A stretch of 64,000 bases of DNA from Fagopyrum homotropicum (lineage: Eukaryota; Streptophyta; Magnoliopsida; Caryophyllales; Polygonaceae): positions 123,823,235-123,887,234 of the forward strand of contig BSWB01000004.1 in NCBI GenBank assembly GCA_033239125.1, read 5' to 3'. Every line of letters begins with the position of its first letter. The first letter of the stretch is position 1. The notes under the pieces are model-generated. The model was not told the DNA's origin and ran no database searches. It saw only the letters and a program-made list of their open reading frames with translations. Below, one piece after another: positions 20,879-33,554 of this stretch. Made by a program: the position numbers and the translations under genes.

Positions 20879-23734
20879 TGTAACACCCAGAATCCGCGGG
20901 ACTCGGAGCGCTACGGGTTTGGGACCTCACAATGGGTCCCGAACCTTAGCTTGACAACAATTTCACCGGATCTTGCAACAAGGCACAAATAAGAGCCAAA
21001 ACCAAATACATTTTATGCGATGCAATGAAACCCAAAACCATACTAACCAAAGACTTCAGCCGAGATAGAACCGAAACACCAAATGCCATACACACGGTAT
21101 AAAATAAATAATGAATATAAAACTCAAACACGACTCCAACCAAAACCCAATCCTAAATTGTACGAAACCCCGGCTGCCCACTCTTCCGGATCTCTCGGCC
21201 GCATTCCTAACCTGCAAGACAATCTACAACGATCGGTATAAAACCATTAGCTAATATTCGAAGCATTAGAATCAAGGTGAAAGGCACAAACACAAGTAAA
21301 TCAACATAACACACAATATACACCAAATCACACAAGTCCGGTTTATTATCTTTTTATTATTAAGTCATATCCCGTTCTAATTCAACTTAGGTTGTGACAC
21401 GAGAGTCACCGAAACTCGCCTCGGTCCCTACTTACCGGCATGGAATGGTACTGATGCATCCGACCGTCTACCAGCATGGGATAGTCGCCGAGAACCTCCT
21501 AGCTCTCGCGGGAGCTAGGCAAGTTATCACCGCCCGTTATCATACACTTGGGCCAAAATAATATAAAGGTCGGTAATCCTAATTCCGGTTTAGTTGTTAT
21601 AAATAATAAAGAATAAACACACACCACCAAACACACATCAATGCTAATACAAGGAATACGAGCTAAGTAAGTCCGGAGACTTACCTTATCGCCATACTCA
21701 ACTCACAACACTCTCGCTTCCCTTGGGAAGGAGTCCACAACCTGCTCACAAGAAGACAACTATATCAACAGCTCGCTCAACTCAAGAAGTCTAAGACTTC
21801 TACACAAATGATCTATGCGAGATCATTTGACTCACATTCTAGGACCACATCCTAGAATCTCTCATGCTCACATCAAACTTAACACAAGCTAGAAGCCCTT
21901 AGACTTCTAGACCCTATGATCTTGCAAGATCATAACCCAAAACACATACTAGGATATACATGCCTAGTGTCAACTCAACGGTATCAACACTATGCTAGGA
22001 TACACATATTCTAGCCTATAATCTCAACAACTATATACTCCAATTCTCAAACCTCACAAGCCTCACAAGATAACATCAACACCTCAAGCTTAGAATCAAC
22101 ATCAATCCATCAAACAAAATCAAATCCTCAAAACTCACCTAAGGTTCAAAGCCACTACTTGGCATTTACTCTAAGTTATGCTAAATCCATCCTAGCATGA
22201 TATAACTACTAAACATAACAAGATCGAGGAAGGAGGTACTCACACGACGTCAAAAGACGGATGTCGAATCTTGGACTCGTTAGGCCTTTATCGGGGCGCT
22301 TCCGGACCTAAAACCAAAGCTACACAAATTTAGCTAATACGCTAAATTTGATTGTAATATATAATATATATAAATCTAAGGTAACTCGTTTTCAAAACCA
22401 AGGTTAAAAATCACTCAAACATTTTTCGGGGAAATTTACACAATTTATAAACATGGTTAAAACCCGCAAATAAATCCTTGGACCATATTCTGAAAATAAT
22501 CCAACAAAGGGCATAATAGTTAAATCTCAGAATTTGGGTCGCAAAGTATAAATAAGAAAATCCGGCCAAAATCTGTAATTATATAAAAGCAGGGGCATAT
22601 ATGCAACTTTCATAAATTAGGGCCAAAACTACAAATACAAAATACTGGTCCATTCTATAATTAACTCTAAAAGGAGGGGGCGATTGTAATTAACAAGGGT
22701 TTTTAAAAAAAACCCAAAGCGCCTTCTTCAGCTGGGAAAAGAAGCAAGGCGGCTGCGAAGAAGACCTCCGGCGGACGAGGTGATGGCGCAGGGGAAGGTG
22801 GCGGTCATGGCTTCTCCGACGTGGTTCTTCAACGGCCCAAGCGAGGCTGCTTCAACGGCAGTGGTGGCAAGGCGGCGGTCGATTTCGAACCATGACAGAG
22901 AAGAAGGAAGAGGAGGGGTTCCCCTCCTGGCGGCGGCGACAACCAGGGCAGGACACAGGGCACCTGGTGGTGTGTTTCGGTTCCCTCTCCCAGCGTCGCA
23001 AAGCAAGGTTCCAGGCGGTGTCTCCGGCGCCGGCTGATGAAGCAGGGTCGAGGCAAGAAAGGGCTCCGATTTCAGGCTGCGAGGGCAGTAGGAGGAAAGG
23101 CAGAGTTGTTGCTTCCCGGTGTCGATGAGGCGGTTCCTAGCAAAGGCGATGCCAAAGGTTCTCCGGCGTCGAGGATTCACTCCGGTGAAGGAGAAGGTAG
23201 AGGAGTTCCTGAATATTCTTGGAAGAATGTCCAGAAGAGGGAGATGTGCAGATAAGGATGAAGAGGAGATAGAAGTTCCAATAGAGGAGCAAGGCTGAGA
23301 GAGTTGAGGGAGTGTGGACTATGGAGTGAGGCTGGTTTAGGTAGAGTGGAAAGACAAAGGAAATGATGAAAGCTGTGTGAGCGAGGGAGATGAGGCAGCA
23401 AGCAACGAGGAGTCAAAAGAGGTAGGTTGCACGGCAGGGTAAAGTCGGGGAGTGAGAGAGACGTCTCACCAACGGGAGGGAGAGATCAAATAAAAATAAA
23501 TAAATAAATAAATAAAAAGGAAAAGTGTGAAAGAGTAAACTCGATCAAACGCATACGGAACGCGGCTTCTGAGTCGGAAAGCTTTTCCGAACTTTTCCAC
23601 AAAATAATATACTGGAAATATAAAGAAAAAATATACTCGTAAAAATATAGTTTACGATATATAAATTGCTCCCGTAAAATATTCTTGATAATAATATAAT
23701 GGTATAAATACTGGTAATATATATACACACAAAT

Positions 23735-23794
<60 letters not shown>

Positions 23795-23915
23795 AAACTC
23801 GTAAAATTCAAATTATGGCGTTAAAATACTCGAAAAAATATATTGCGGCCATTAAAATATTAACAAAAATACGGAAAATAAATATCAAAACAAACCCAAT
23901 AAACGGGTCGTTACA
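20879..23915 (-). repeat. 3' LTR of nested T element (left)
   Basis: In plus orientation it runs from TGTAACACCCAGAATCC to GGGTCGTTACA. It is a close match (about 97-98% by eye) to 28,176-31,202. A GC-rich segment at 22,720-23,420 contains overlapping frames on both strands that are not supported as genes. An (AC)n(AT)n microsatellite at 23,735-23,792 is much longer than in the right LTR. Confidence 0.92.
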
Positions 23916-26900
23916 TCAGATCCCCCTAAAAGCAAGTTTCGTCCCGAAACTTGCTATGTGTCGAGCTTCTCGGTCCCTAAGGCCGAGGTATGAACCCTCA
24001 AACTAAGAAGGGTTAAATCTTCTAATCTATATACACAAACTACTCGAACTATCACTTCAAGGTGTATCAAGTCATATAACACATTCCCGCACAGGGAACA
24101 AACTATACATAATATCATGCACATGCACATAATCCAACCAAGAGAAGAACTAGGTCTAACCCATCGATTCAATCGGTGCTACTAGCTCAGCATAAAACTC
24201 AACCAAAGTCACTATCATCCGTCTTCTAGTTAGCTTAATCGGTTCCTCGTCATCCACTAGATCCTCATGATTAACAACATGTCTCAAGTCATGTATGTAA
24301 CCTCTCGATTGATACACATGGAACACCTGGTAAACACTCTCTACTCTCGGCGGTCACGCCAACCGGTAAACCACTTTCCCAACTTGCGCTAAGATCTAAA
24401 AAAATGTCCGATATATCAGAAATTCAAGTTCCTTCTCGGGCCTTTCTAATGCAGCATTTCCATTATGTTTCTCTTTTATTGTCTCTAATAAAAAAAATCG
24501 GATTTCCAATTACACCGTTGGCTTTGGTTCTTATCAAACCAAACTTTGACATTATGTTTCCTCAATTCTTGTTGCAAGTTCTAAGTAATGACAGAAGTAC
24601 TTTAATTCACACCGCTTCTACTAACGAGACACATATGCTATTACTCTTACATCGTTCCTCAATACTCAATCAAGACCTTGTCTTGAAGAATCTCTTGTAC
24701 ACATTAAACCCATCATATTTCGAGACAATTTCAAAACAGTTGCACCAATGCATCTCCTCTTAACTCTCAACAACTTCATTGTCAATTTTCGTCCCACTCA
24801 AAACCTTTTTGTCTTCCAGAGTAGGTTAGTCGTATATGGTGTTACTTTGGAGACAAGAACATTCAAGAAAACTTGTAACCTCTTTCACATCCTTCGGGGT
24901 TGCCATCCCGAGACAACTTGTCATACAACTTCTCTCTTCTTCAAGAGTAGACCAAAATTATCTCATCCGGCAGCAATAAGCCCATATGGAAGAACTACAA
25001 CTCGTAGTGACTTGGGTTGGTCCGGAATGCCGTATTTACAATATCCAGTCTCGACTTCTCAATTGGTAATAATCAAACCTTAAATCAATTTAGAAGAGAC
25101 CACCAAACCTTGAACTAGTCGAGTAGATCATCTATATGTGGAAAGGGGTACCTGTCCTTCATTGTTACCTTGTTCGGTTATTATAATCGACGTACAAACG
25201 GCGACAACCGTCTCTCTTTTCGCAAACTGGTGTTTTCCATAACAACTTCAAATCAAGAGTTCAAGATATATTTCAATATGAACTTTAGATCAAGAGTTCA
25301 AGATAACGCCTGGTGTTCTCTATGACATTTCACTAATTCTAATGAATCTTATCATTAAGTTCTTACAAGTGTTCCTTCACTTGCTTCCACAACTCATGTC
25401 TCGGTACCAGTGTTATTTCCTACGGCGCCTTAGTCATCGGAATTGAATCAAGCTCGACCTTAGTGGAAAATTCCACATTCTGACGTATTGGAATCCGTTC
25501 TATCTCGGTCCCATCTTTTCTCTACCCATCTCATGTCGTAATGGGACCGACACAACCTGGTCCTAACACTCGACAAGTGTTCCACCCCGATCTGCTGGGG
25601 TGACGTCCTTCAACCCTTGTATTATGTCGCTACTATGTTCACCGTCCTCTTTCGAAGATCCTTCATCTACGAAACTCGAAAGACTTGCTCTAATTTTTCT
25701 AACTCTTGAAACCTTGGTTGAGAAATACTTCATTTAATCTCTCTTCTCCGTTCAAAGGAATTGCGATAGTAACATCTTTTGATCTCGCGCATGTGTTCAG
25801 TCACAAAGGTCTTGATTATATGACTTGATCATACCTTATAACAACTCGATATAATCTTCTTTGCTTTCTATGACATGCCAACTTATGGGAGGAGCTCTTC
25901 GTATTCTTCGTAAGCTTTCACCATAGACGTCCTTTCTTCAAGTAGGTGTAGAACCTTACACTTCATTTCCTTAGGTAACGTCAAATGACCGCAGAGGCTC
26001 TAACCTCGATCTTTCATGTACTCCTTGTATATCCCATATCGATATCCAACTTCAAAACCTCAGTCTTCTCTTACTCTTGTTGGTCACCTTAAGCATCTTT
26101 TGATATTCCATGAACAATCTCCACAACCGTACTAGTATGCCTTGTGGAGAACGGTAGGAAAAATTCCCCAACCGCAATCACTAAAAGATCCACTCATAAC
26201 TTCAATAAGTACTAACGTCATAACTCTAAGCTTGCAATGTTGCCCTAATTTAGGTCCTCCTTTTCGCGCAATAGCCACCATGTCTCTTCCGTGTGAGCCT
26301 AGAAACTTGAGTTATCTCTCTTGCCCGCGATAACATTTCATCCATTTTATACCCTGCATTATCTATATACTCCAGTTTACGTACCACCTCCATGACACCT
26401 TACCTTCTTCTTGATTCACTACTTCCCCTTTACCGGGGTCAAACTTTAAAACCTCTAATTCGTGTCGTTCTCCCATATGCCAATTCCATGACCTACAAAG
26501 GTCGCATAAGGTCATCCAAATCCCTCTGTATGCCCATAATCTTGTTTACTCGTCCCCTCTACACTCACCAATAGACAACCCGCACATGAGCGTTCTCAAT
26601 TGTCACCGATTAACTTGTATCTGACCTTCACCGAAGTCAACGACTTATTATTCTACTACACTTCTCATGTTACCATACTCATGAACGCTACCCTCCTTGG
26701 GATACTCTATCTTAAACTCCGTTAGCTCTTCCCACGTTCCATGATTCCTCTTCTTAATAAGGTAACTATATCTTCTTTGCCTTGTTGTTTCATATAACTC
26801 CCTTTCATAGGCTTAACCGTTCTTCCTTGATGGCTTTCAAGTGCACCTTCCCAAATATTATAGCCCTAGCTAGCATCCACTCGCGTTCCTTTAGGTTGGT

Positions 26901-28175
26901 ATCTTAAGTCTCTCTATCAAAGCTCCTCGTTTCGTCTTTCATCTTCTTGGAATCATCATTTATACACACTTCCTCCTTCTTGGCGTTTCTTAGCTTTGTC
27001 ATTATAACGGAACCCAGTCAACTCTTCTAGAGGAATTTTCCTAGGTGAAACTCCACCATGCCTTCTTCTCATAAGTCTCGTCATGTTGACACTTCTTATC
27101 GGTACCTTGTAAGCTTAACTTACAGTGTCTTAAATCTTTAGCAAATGGTTCGATCATTCTACTCGTCTTGACTCCAATGCTTAGGAGCGTCCAAGGAAAA
27201 CTTCACTTCTCATAATGGAACACCAAATTTAACCTTGTTAGAATGCACCCGTCTCCTCCTCGATTCACATCTTTAGTTGTCCACGCGTCTTCTTGAAGAA
27301 CTTAAGTTCGTTATCTTCATTGTTCTCGTCGTCGTTCGAGCATGGCTTATTTGGAACAACTTCCACACATTAATGTTACTCTTTTTTCTTGTATGGTCTC
27401 CATCTCGATTTCTTTTAAGTTGTCTCGAGTTTTCTTTTTCTTGGTTGTCCTTTATTTACGTCATCTCTAATCCTCCTCTTCGACATCCTTTTATGGGAAT
27501 CCTAGAAACATCATGGTGTTCGTCAGCACTAACTACTCAACTCGATACTTGAGCATATACATCCTCGTATGCACACTATCTCAAGCCAACAACGTCGTCT
27601 TAAAGGTGATGATATAGTACTATCATCCTTTTCTATTCAGTCCCGTACTATCTACTACTGTATATGATAAGAATCCGCCTATACGACTATATAGGTCTTA
27701 TGTCCATATCACTACTAATATGCCAAATTCAGAAAATACGTACATTACAACAATACAAGGTTCAAAAGCTAATAAGATCCTATTATACCACAAATATAAG
27801 CATATATCTATATAAGGTCATGCCACTACTATACATAACAAGTCCAAAGCATATATTATAGTCCACATATATACTATACATATAATCACGTCCATCATGC
27901 AACTACAATCCAAATATACTACTATATATACATACAATAATAGCCCAAAAACATCCTAAGTCCACGATACATATCTACATATATATACTAAAAATCCAAT
28001 AAACTATGCTGCCGAGAACCGCGGAAGGAGTGGTGGTCCGTACATTCTACCCCGACTCATGCATGTGATTTTGAAAACGAAAACTCAGAACCCGCGGGGT
28101 TCTATTTATTCCTTATTCGGCCTTTAGAAGATAGCGAGTGCCATTGTTGTCAACCTAGGGCTCTGATACCACTTT
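23916..28175 (-). pseudogene. Degenerate gag-pol of nested T element
   Basis: The 4.26-kb internal region has no long frame. On the minus strand near 25,180-25,250 a decayed RT entry can be read (KTPV.EKRDGCRRLYVDY, resembling the PVLFVKKKDGSLRLCIDYR stretch of Ty3/Gypsy RT). At 24,170-24,420 the integrase C-terminus can be read (VGKVVYRLA then VFHVYQSRGYIHDLRHVV), typical of plant chromovirus-like pol. A C-rich run at 23,919-23,934, purine-rich on the sense strand, is the likely polypurine tract. Gag was not recognised. Many stops and shifts mean no protein can be made from it. Confidence 0.7.
28159..28171 (-). promoter_or_regulatory. Primer binding site, initiator tRNA-Met
   Basis: On the minus strand it reads TGGTATCAGAGCC, the complement of the 3' end of plant initiator tRNA-Met. 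It lies 4 bases from the right (5') LTR. This fixes the direction of the nested element. Confidence 0.92.
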
Positions 28176-31047
28176 TGTAACACCCCGAATCCGCGGGACT
28201 CGGAGCGCTACGGGTTGGGACCTCACAATGGGTCCCGAACCTTAGCTTGCAACAATTTCACCGGATCTTGCAACAAGGCACAAATAAAGGCCAAAACCAA
28301 ATACATTTTATGCGATGCAATGAAACCCAAAACCATACTAACCAAAGACTTCAGCCGAGATAGAACTGAAAGACCAAATGCCATACACATGGTATACAAT
28401 AAATAATGAATACAAAACTCAAGCACGACTCCAACCAAAACCCAATCCTAAAATATACGAAACCCCGGCTGCCCACTCTTCCGGATCTCTCGGCCGCATT
28501 CCTAACCTGCAAGACAATCTACAACGATCGGTATAAAACCGTTAGCTAATATTCTAAGCATTAGAATCAAGGTGAAAGGCACAAACACAAGTAAATCAAC
28601 ATAACACACAATATACACCAAATCACACAAGTCCGGTTTATTATCTTTTTATTATTAAGTCACATCCCGTTCTAATTCAACTTAGGTTGTGACACGAGAG
28701 TCACCGAAACTCGCCTCGGTCCCTACTTACCGGCATAGAATGGTACTGATGCATCCGACCGTCTACCAGCACGGGATAGTCGCCGAGAACCTCCTAGCTC
28801 TCGCGGGAGCTAGGCAAGTTGTCAATGCCCATTATCATACACTTGGGCCAAAATAATATAAAGGTCGGTAATCCTAATTCCGGTTTAGTTGTTATAAATA
28901 ATAAAGAATAAACACACACCACCAAACACACACCACCAAACACACATCAATGCTAATACAAGGAATAAGAGCTAAGTAAGTCCGGAGACTTACCTTATCG
29001 CCACACTCAACTCACAACACTCTCGCTTCCCTTGGGAAGGAGTCCACAACCTGCTCACAAGAAGATAACTATATCAACAGCTCACTCAACTCAAGAAGTC
29101 TAAGACTTCTACACAAATGATCTACGCGAGATCATTTGACTCATATTCTAGGACCACATCCTAGAATCTCTCATGCTCACATCAAACTTAACATAAGCTA
29201 GAAGCCCTTAGACTTCTAGACCCTATGATCTTGCAAGATCATAACCCAAAACACATACTAGGATATACATGCCTAGTGTCAACTCAACGGTATCAACACT
29301 ATGCTAGGATACACATATTCTAGCCTATAATCTCAACAACTATATACTCCAATTCTCAAACCTCACAAGCCTCACAAGATAACATCAACACCTCAAGCTT
29401 AGAATCAACATCAATCCATCAAACAAAATCAAATCCTCAAAACTCACCTAAGGTTCAAAGCCACTACTTGTCATTTACTCTAAGTTATGCTAGATCCATC
29501 CTAGCATGATATAACTACTAAACATAACAAGATCGAGGAAGGAGGTACTCACACGACGTCAAAAGACGGATGTCGAATCTTGGACTCGTTAGGCCTTTAT
29601 CGGGGCGCTTCCGGACCTAAAACCAAAGCTACACAAATTTAGCTAATACGCTAAATTTGATTGTAATATATAATATATATAAATCTAAGGTAACACGTTT
29701 TCAAAACCAAGGTTAAAAATCACTAAAACATTTTTCGGGGAAATTTACACAATTTATAAACATGGTCAAAACCCGCAAATAAATCCTTGGACCATATTCT
29801 GAAAATAATCCAACAAAGGGCATAATAGTTAAATCTCAGAATTTGGGTCGCAAAGTATAAATAAGAAAATCTGGCCAAAATCTGTAATTATATAAAAGCA
29901 GGGCCATATATGCAACTTCCAGAAATTAGGGCCAAAACTGCAAATACAAAATACTGGGTCCATTCTGTAATTAACTCTAAAAGGAGGGGGCGATTGTAAT
30001 TAACAAGGGTTTTTAAAAAAAAAAACCCAAAGCGCCTTCTTCAGTTGGGAAAAGAAGCAAGGCGGCTGCGAAGAAGACCTCCGGCGGACGAGGTGATGGC
30101 GTAGGGGAAGGTGGCAGCCATGGCTTCTCCGGCGTGGTTCTTCAACGGCCCAAGCGAGGCTGCTTCAACGGCAGCGGTGGCGAGGCGGCGGTTGATTTCG
30201 AACCACGACAGAGAAGAAGGAAGAGGAGGGGTTCCCCTCCTAGCGGCGGCGACAACCAGGGCAGGACACAGGGCACCTGGTGGTGTGTTTCGGTTCCCTC
30301 TCCCAGCGTCGCAAAGCAAGGTTCCAGGCGGTGTCTCCGGCACCGGCTGATGAAGCAGGGTCGAGGCAAGAAAGGGCTCCGATTTCAGGCTGCGAGGGCA
30401 GTAGGAGGAAAGGCAGAGCTGTTGCTTCCCGGTGTCGATGAGGCGGTTCCTAGCAAAGGCGATGCCAAAGGTTCTCCGGCGTCGAGGCTTCACTCCGGTG
30501 AAGGAGAAGGTAGAGGAGTTCCTGAATATTCTTGGAAGAATGTCCAGAAGAGGGAGATGTGCAGATAAGGATGAAGAGGAGATAGAAGTTCCAATAGAGG
30601 AGCAAGGCTGAGAGAGTTGAGGGAGTGTGGACTATGGAGTGAGGCTGGTTTAGGTAGAGTGGAAAGACAAAGGAAATGATGAAAGCTGTGTGAGCGAGGG
30701 AGATGAGGCAGCAAGCAACGAGGAGTCAAAAGAGGTAGGTTGCACGGCAGGGTAAAGTCGGGGAGTGAGAGGGACATCTCACCAACGGGAGGGAGAGATC
30801 AAATAAAAATAAATAAATAAATAAATAAAAAGGAAAAGTGTGAAAGAGTAAACTCGATCAAACGCATACGGAACGGGGCTTCTGAGTCGGAAAGCTTTTC
30901 CGAACTTTTCCACAAAATAATATACTGAAAATATAAAGAAAAAATATACTCGTAAAAATATAGTTTACGATATATAAATTGCTCCCGAAAAATATTCTTG
31001 ATAATAATATAATGGTATAAATACTGATAATATATATACACACAAAT

Positions 31048-31079
<32 letters not shown>

Positions 31080-31202
31080 CAAAACTCGTAAAATTCAAAT
31101 TATGGCGTTAAAATACTCGAAAAAATATATTGCGGCCATTAAAATATTAACAAAAATACGGAAAATAAATATCAAAACGAACCCAATAAACGGGTCGTTA
31201 CA
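28176..31202 (-). repeat. 5' LTR of nested T element (right)
   Basis: In plus orientation it runs from TGTAACACCCCGAATCC to GGGTCGTTACA and is followed by the TTTCT target duplicate. The microsatellite at 31,047-31,079 is shorter than in the left LTR. The GC-rich part is at 30,030-30,720. Confidence 0.92.
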
Positions 31203-32243
31203 TTTCTTATTCAGATGCAGGCACATTTGCTAGAGGGTGAATACGGAGGAGACAAGTGGAGACCCGGAAACTCTAAGGAGACTAGTATGTACAACCTCTC
31301 CTTCAAGGTAGTACATAGGATTCTTAGTGAGAGCTTATTTGCACGGACAAAGACTCCACAGAAGCTCAAGGCTGATGAGCTTTTCATTCTTTATTGTATG
31401 ACATCCACCACCATTCCCGACATCTCTACCATGCTTGCTAACTATCTAGGAAAGATAGCCAACAAAGCTAAGGGCGATATTTGTGCAGGAGGTCTTGTCA
31501 CTCACGTGGCTAAGACAATGGGATTAGACTTCTCCGGATGTCCTCTAGCTGAGAGTGCCCTTCCATTAGGCTCACAGCGGTTGGTTGTTCGCCTGGTCTT
31601 GATTCCTCGAGGGAGAGGAACCCTTCATGTGCCCATGCCATGGCACAGGGATCCGAAGAAGAAACCATCCGAGATTATATGGAAATCCGAATACACTATT
31701 CGGAATAAGAGGAACTGGAAGGAGACATTCGAGTTGATGCTTGAGGAGTTCTCTCCTCCTACTTACTATGATGATGATGCAGGTGACTCTAAGGAGGAGG
31801 ATGAGGATGGCGGACAGGGGATCATGCTCGAGTTCGAGAGTGACACTCATAGCGGTCATGCTACGGATGCCATGGACACCAACACTCATGTTGCAGGACC
31901 TAGCCGGACTAGTAGAGGCGATGAGGAGATGGAGGATGACATGCAGCCACCTCGCCGCTCATTTGCACGTGCCCCAACACATGGACGAGGACGTCGCCTT
32001 CCCCGTCACTTTAGGGAGCTAGTCTCTAGTTTCCAGAGCCTCAGCACCGACTATCACGCACTCCACACCGACTACGACACCCTGAACACTCAGTTCAGGA
32101 ACTACAGGCAGGAGACGGACGCTAGGCATTCATCCTACGATGGCCTGATGAGAGATTTATAGTACCACCAGTTCGGCCACTTCTACGATCCTAGTGCACC
32201 GATGTATCCTTATCCACCACCTCCACCACAGACAGAGGATTGA
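31203..32243 (+). pseudogene. Athila ORF3 C-terminal part after nested element
   Basis: ORF3 resumes after the second TTTCT. The open stretch is 31,215-32,162; relative to the left half there is a one-base shift near the insertion (the direct continuation of the left frame meets a TGA within 40 bases). Conserved words are SFKVVHRILSESLFARTKTPQKLKADELFILYCM, the core KGDICAGGLVTHVAKTMGLDFSGC, HVPMPWHRD, and NWKETFELML. An acidic region and an Arg-rich patch follow. A TAG at 32,159-32,161 interrupts the tail, which continues in frame (QFGHFYDPS, then a Pro-rich end) to the TGA at 32,241. Confidence 0.85.
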
Positions 32244-33554
32244 GCTTCCACTTCTTTTACATTGTAAGTATTTTTCTTCATCTCATGCTTGATTTTCACA
32301 TTGGGGACAATGTGGATGTTAAGTATGGGGTGGGGGTACTTACAATACCTTTTATTTCATCTTAGCACTTTATGAACTTTGCACTACTCTTGATGATTTA
32401 GCTTGTAATAACTCTTGCACTACTTGCTTTCCACTATGACATTTGCATTTGCATGTTCTTTTTCAATTCCTATGAATTTTCAAAAAAATTTTGTGCTTCT
32501 TATGATGGAAATGACCTCTATGATGAGAAATGTGTATGTGGATAGGCAAAAAGATGCTTAGTTGTGTTGAGATGTTAATCATAGCATGAATGAGTTTACT
32601 TTTGTTACTTGAACACATGAATAAGTTATATGATTTAGTTGTTTTGATAAGAGAATGAAATAATGGTCGAAGCTATATTGCAAGTTCTTTTACATCATAT
32701 AAGGATGACTAAGGCAATTCACTTCTTTTCTTTTCTCATATCTTGATCATGCTAGCCCCTCAATGAAATATGTAACCCTCCTTTTACCATCCGGGAATTA
32801 GGATAAGTGATAGAAAAAGGCATGTTTGATGTGGGAGGGCCAAGGAAAATGTATTAAATGAAAGTGTAGAAATTCATAAGTTTGGGGACGTTGAACATGA
32901 GGATGAGTAACTCGGCACCATTCACATAGCCGGGTGTTTGTGTCTTGCCAAAGTCCAATTGAACGACAAGTCCTAACGGGATATGGTATGTGCATCAAGG
33001 GTTTCAGGCATCTCAAAATTGAGAAACGTCGATCTCCTAGGCTTCAGTGTTTGTGCACCGTTGTCCATACTCTCAAAAAGTAAAGTATAATGGAAGCAAA
33101 GCTTTCTATATGAGAAGCATGTGCGGTGAAGAAAAATTTTGAAGGTATTATGTGTTCCTCTTTCCCGGATTAGCACCACAATTGCCAAAAAGAATTCCTT
33201 CCCTTAATACGTTTCTTTGACCTTTCTTTTGATTAGAAGACCTTGAGACTTTTATGCATGTGTTTAAGGCTTCATGGCTTAGATTTGTTTGACTTTGATT
33301 ACCTCTACACACCTTTATCATGTCCTTTATTTGTGTTTTGAAGAAAGAAAAGGAAGTTAGTTCATCTTATAGTTATCATTGATACACACTTTGCCTTTTT
33401 ATGCCTTGAAATATCACTTTGAGGGTGATCCAATAAGAAGAAGCACTACCAAAAGAAAAGTTTTTGAGTTTTCATACATATATAATCCATGACATCTTGT
33501 ATTCTAAATTTGAGTCTTGCTTAGGGACAAGCAAGGGGCAAGTATGGGGTATTT
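32244..33554 (+). other. Family B 3' internal noncoding region
   Basis: Holds a purine-rich GTATGGGGTGGGGG at about 32,322-32,335, the conserved 3' block at 32,902-32,955, and the polypurine tract AAGTATGGGG just before the LTR. No gene is seen. The last ~90 bases are duplicated at 12,098-12,187. Confidence 0.75.

Larger units (their letters stand above)
20879..31202 (-). mobile_element. Nested Ty3/Gypsy element, family T (iMet primer)
   Basis: A 10,324-base element sits inside the ORF3 of the B element. The 5-base target duplication TTTCT is at 20,874-20,878 and 31,203-31,207. Two LTRs of 3,037 and 3,027 bases have matching termini TGTAAC...GTTACA. The primer site complementary to initiator tRNA-Met is next to the right LTR on the minus strand, so sense is leftward. 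Remnants of RT and of the integrase C-terminus are seen on the minus strand. LTR style, primer and the integrase tail wording suggest a chromovirus of the Tekay/Del type (inference). Confidence 0.92.

Noticed and set aside
22728..23255. Overlapping frames on both strands in the T LTR (repeated at 30,041-30,568), up to 150 codons
   Set aside because: They lie in a GC-rich LTR segment with open frames on both strands at once, resemble no family I know, and are not retained in the solo LTR at 42,896-45,659. Their presence in both LTRs only reflects LTR duplication.
23486..23811. Tyr/Ile/Val/Cys-rich minus frames, also at 30,799-31,098
   Set aside because: Produced by the (AC)n(AT)n microsatellite.
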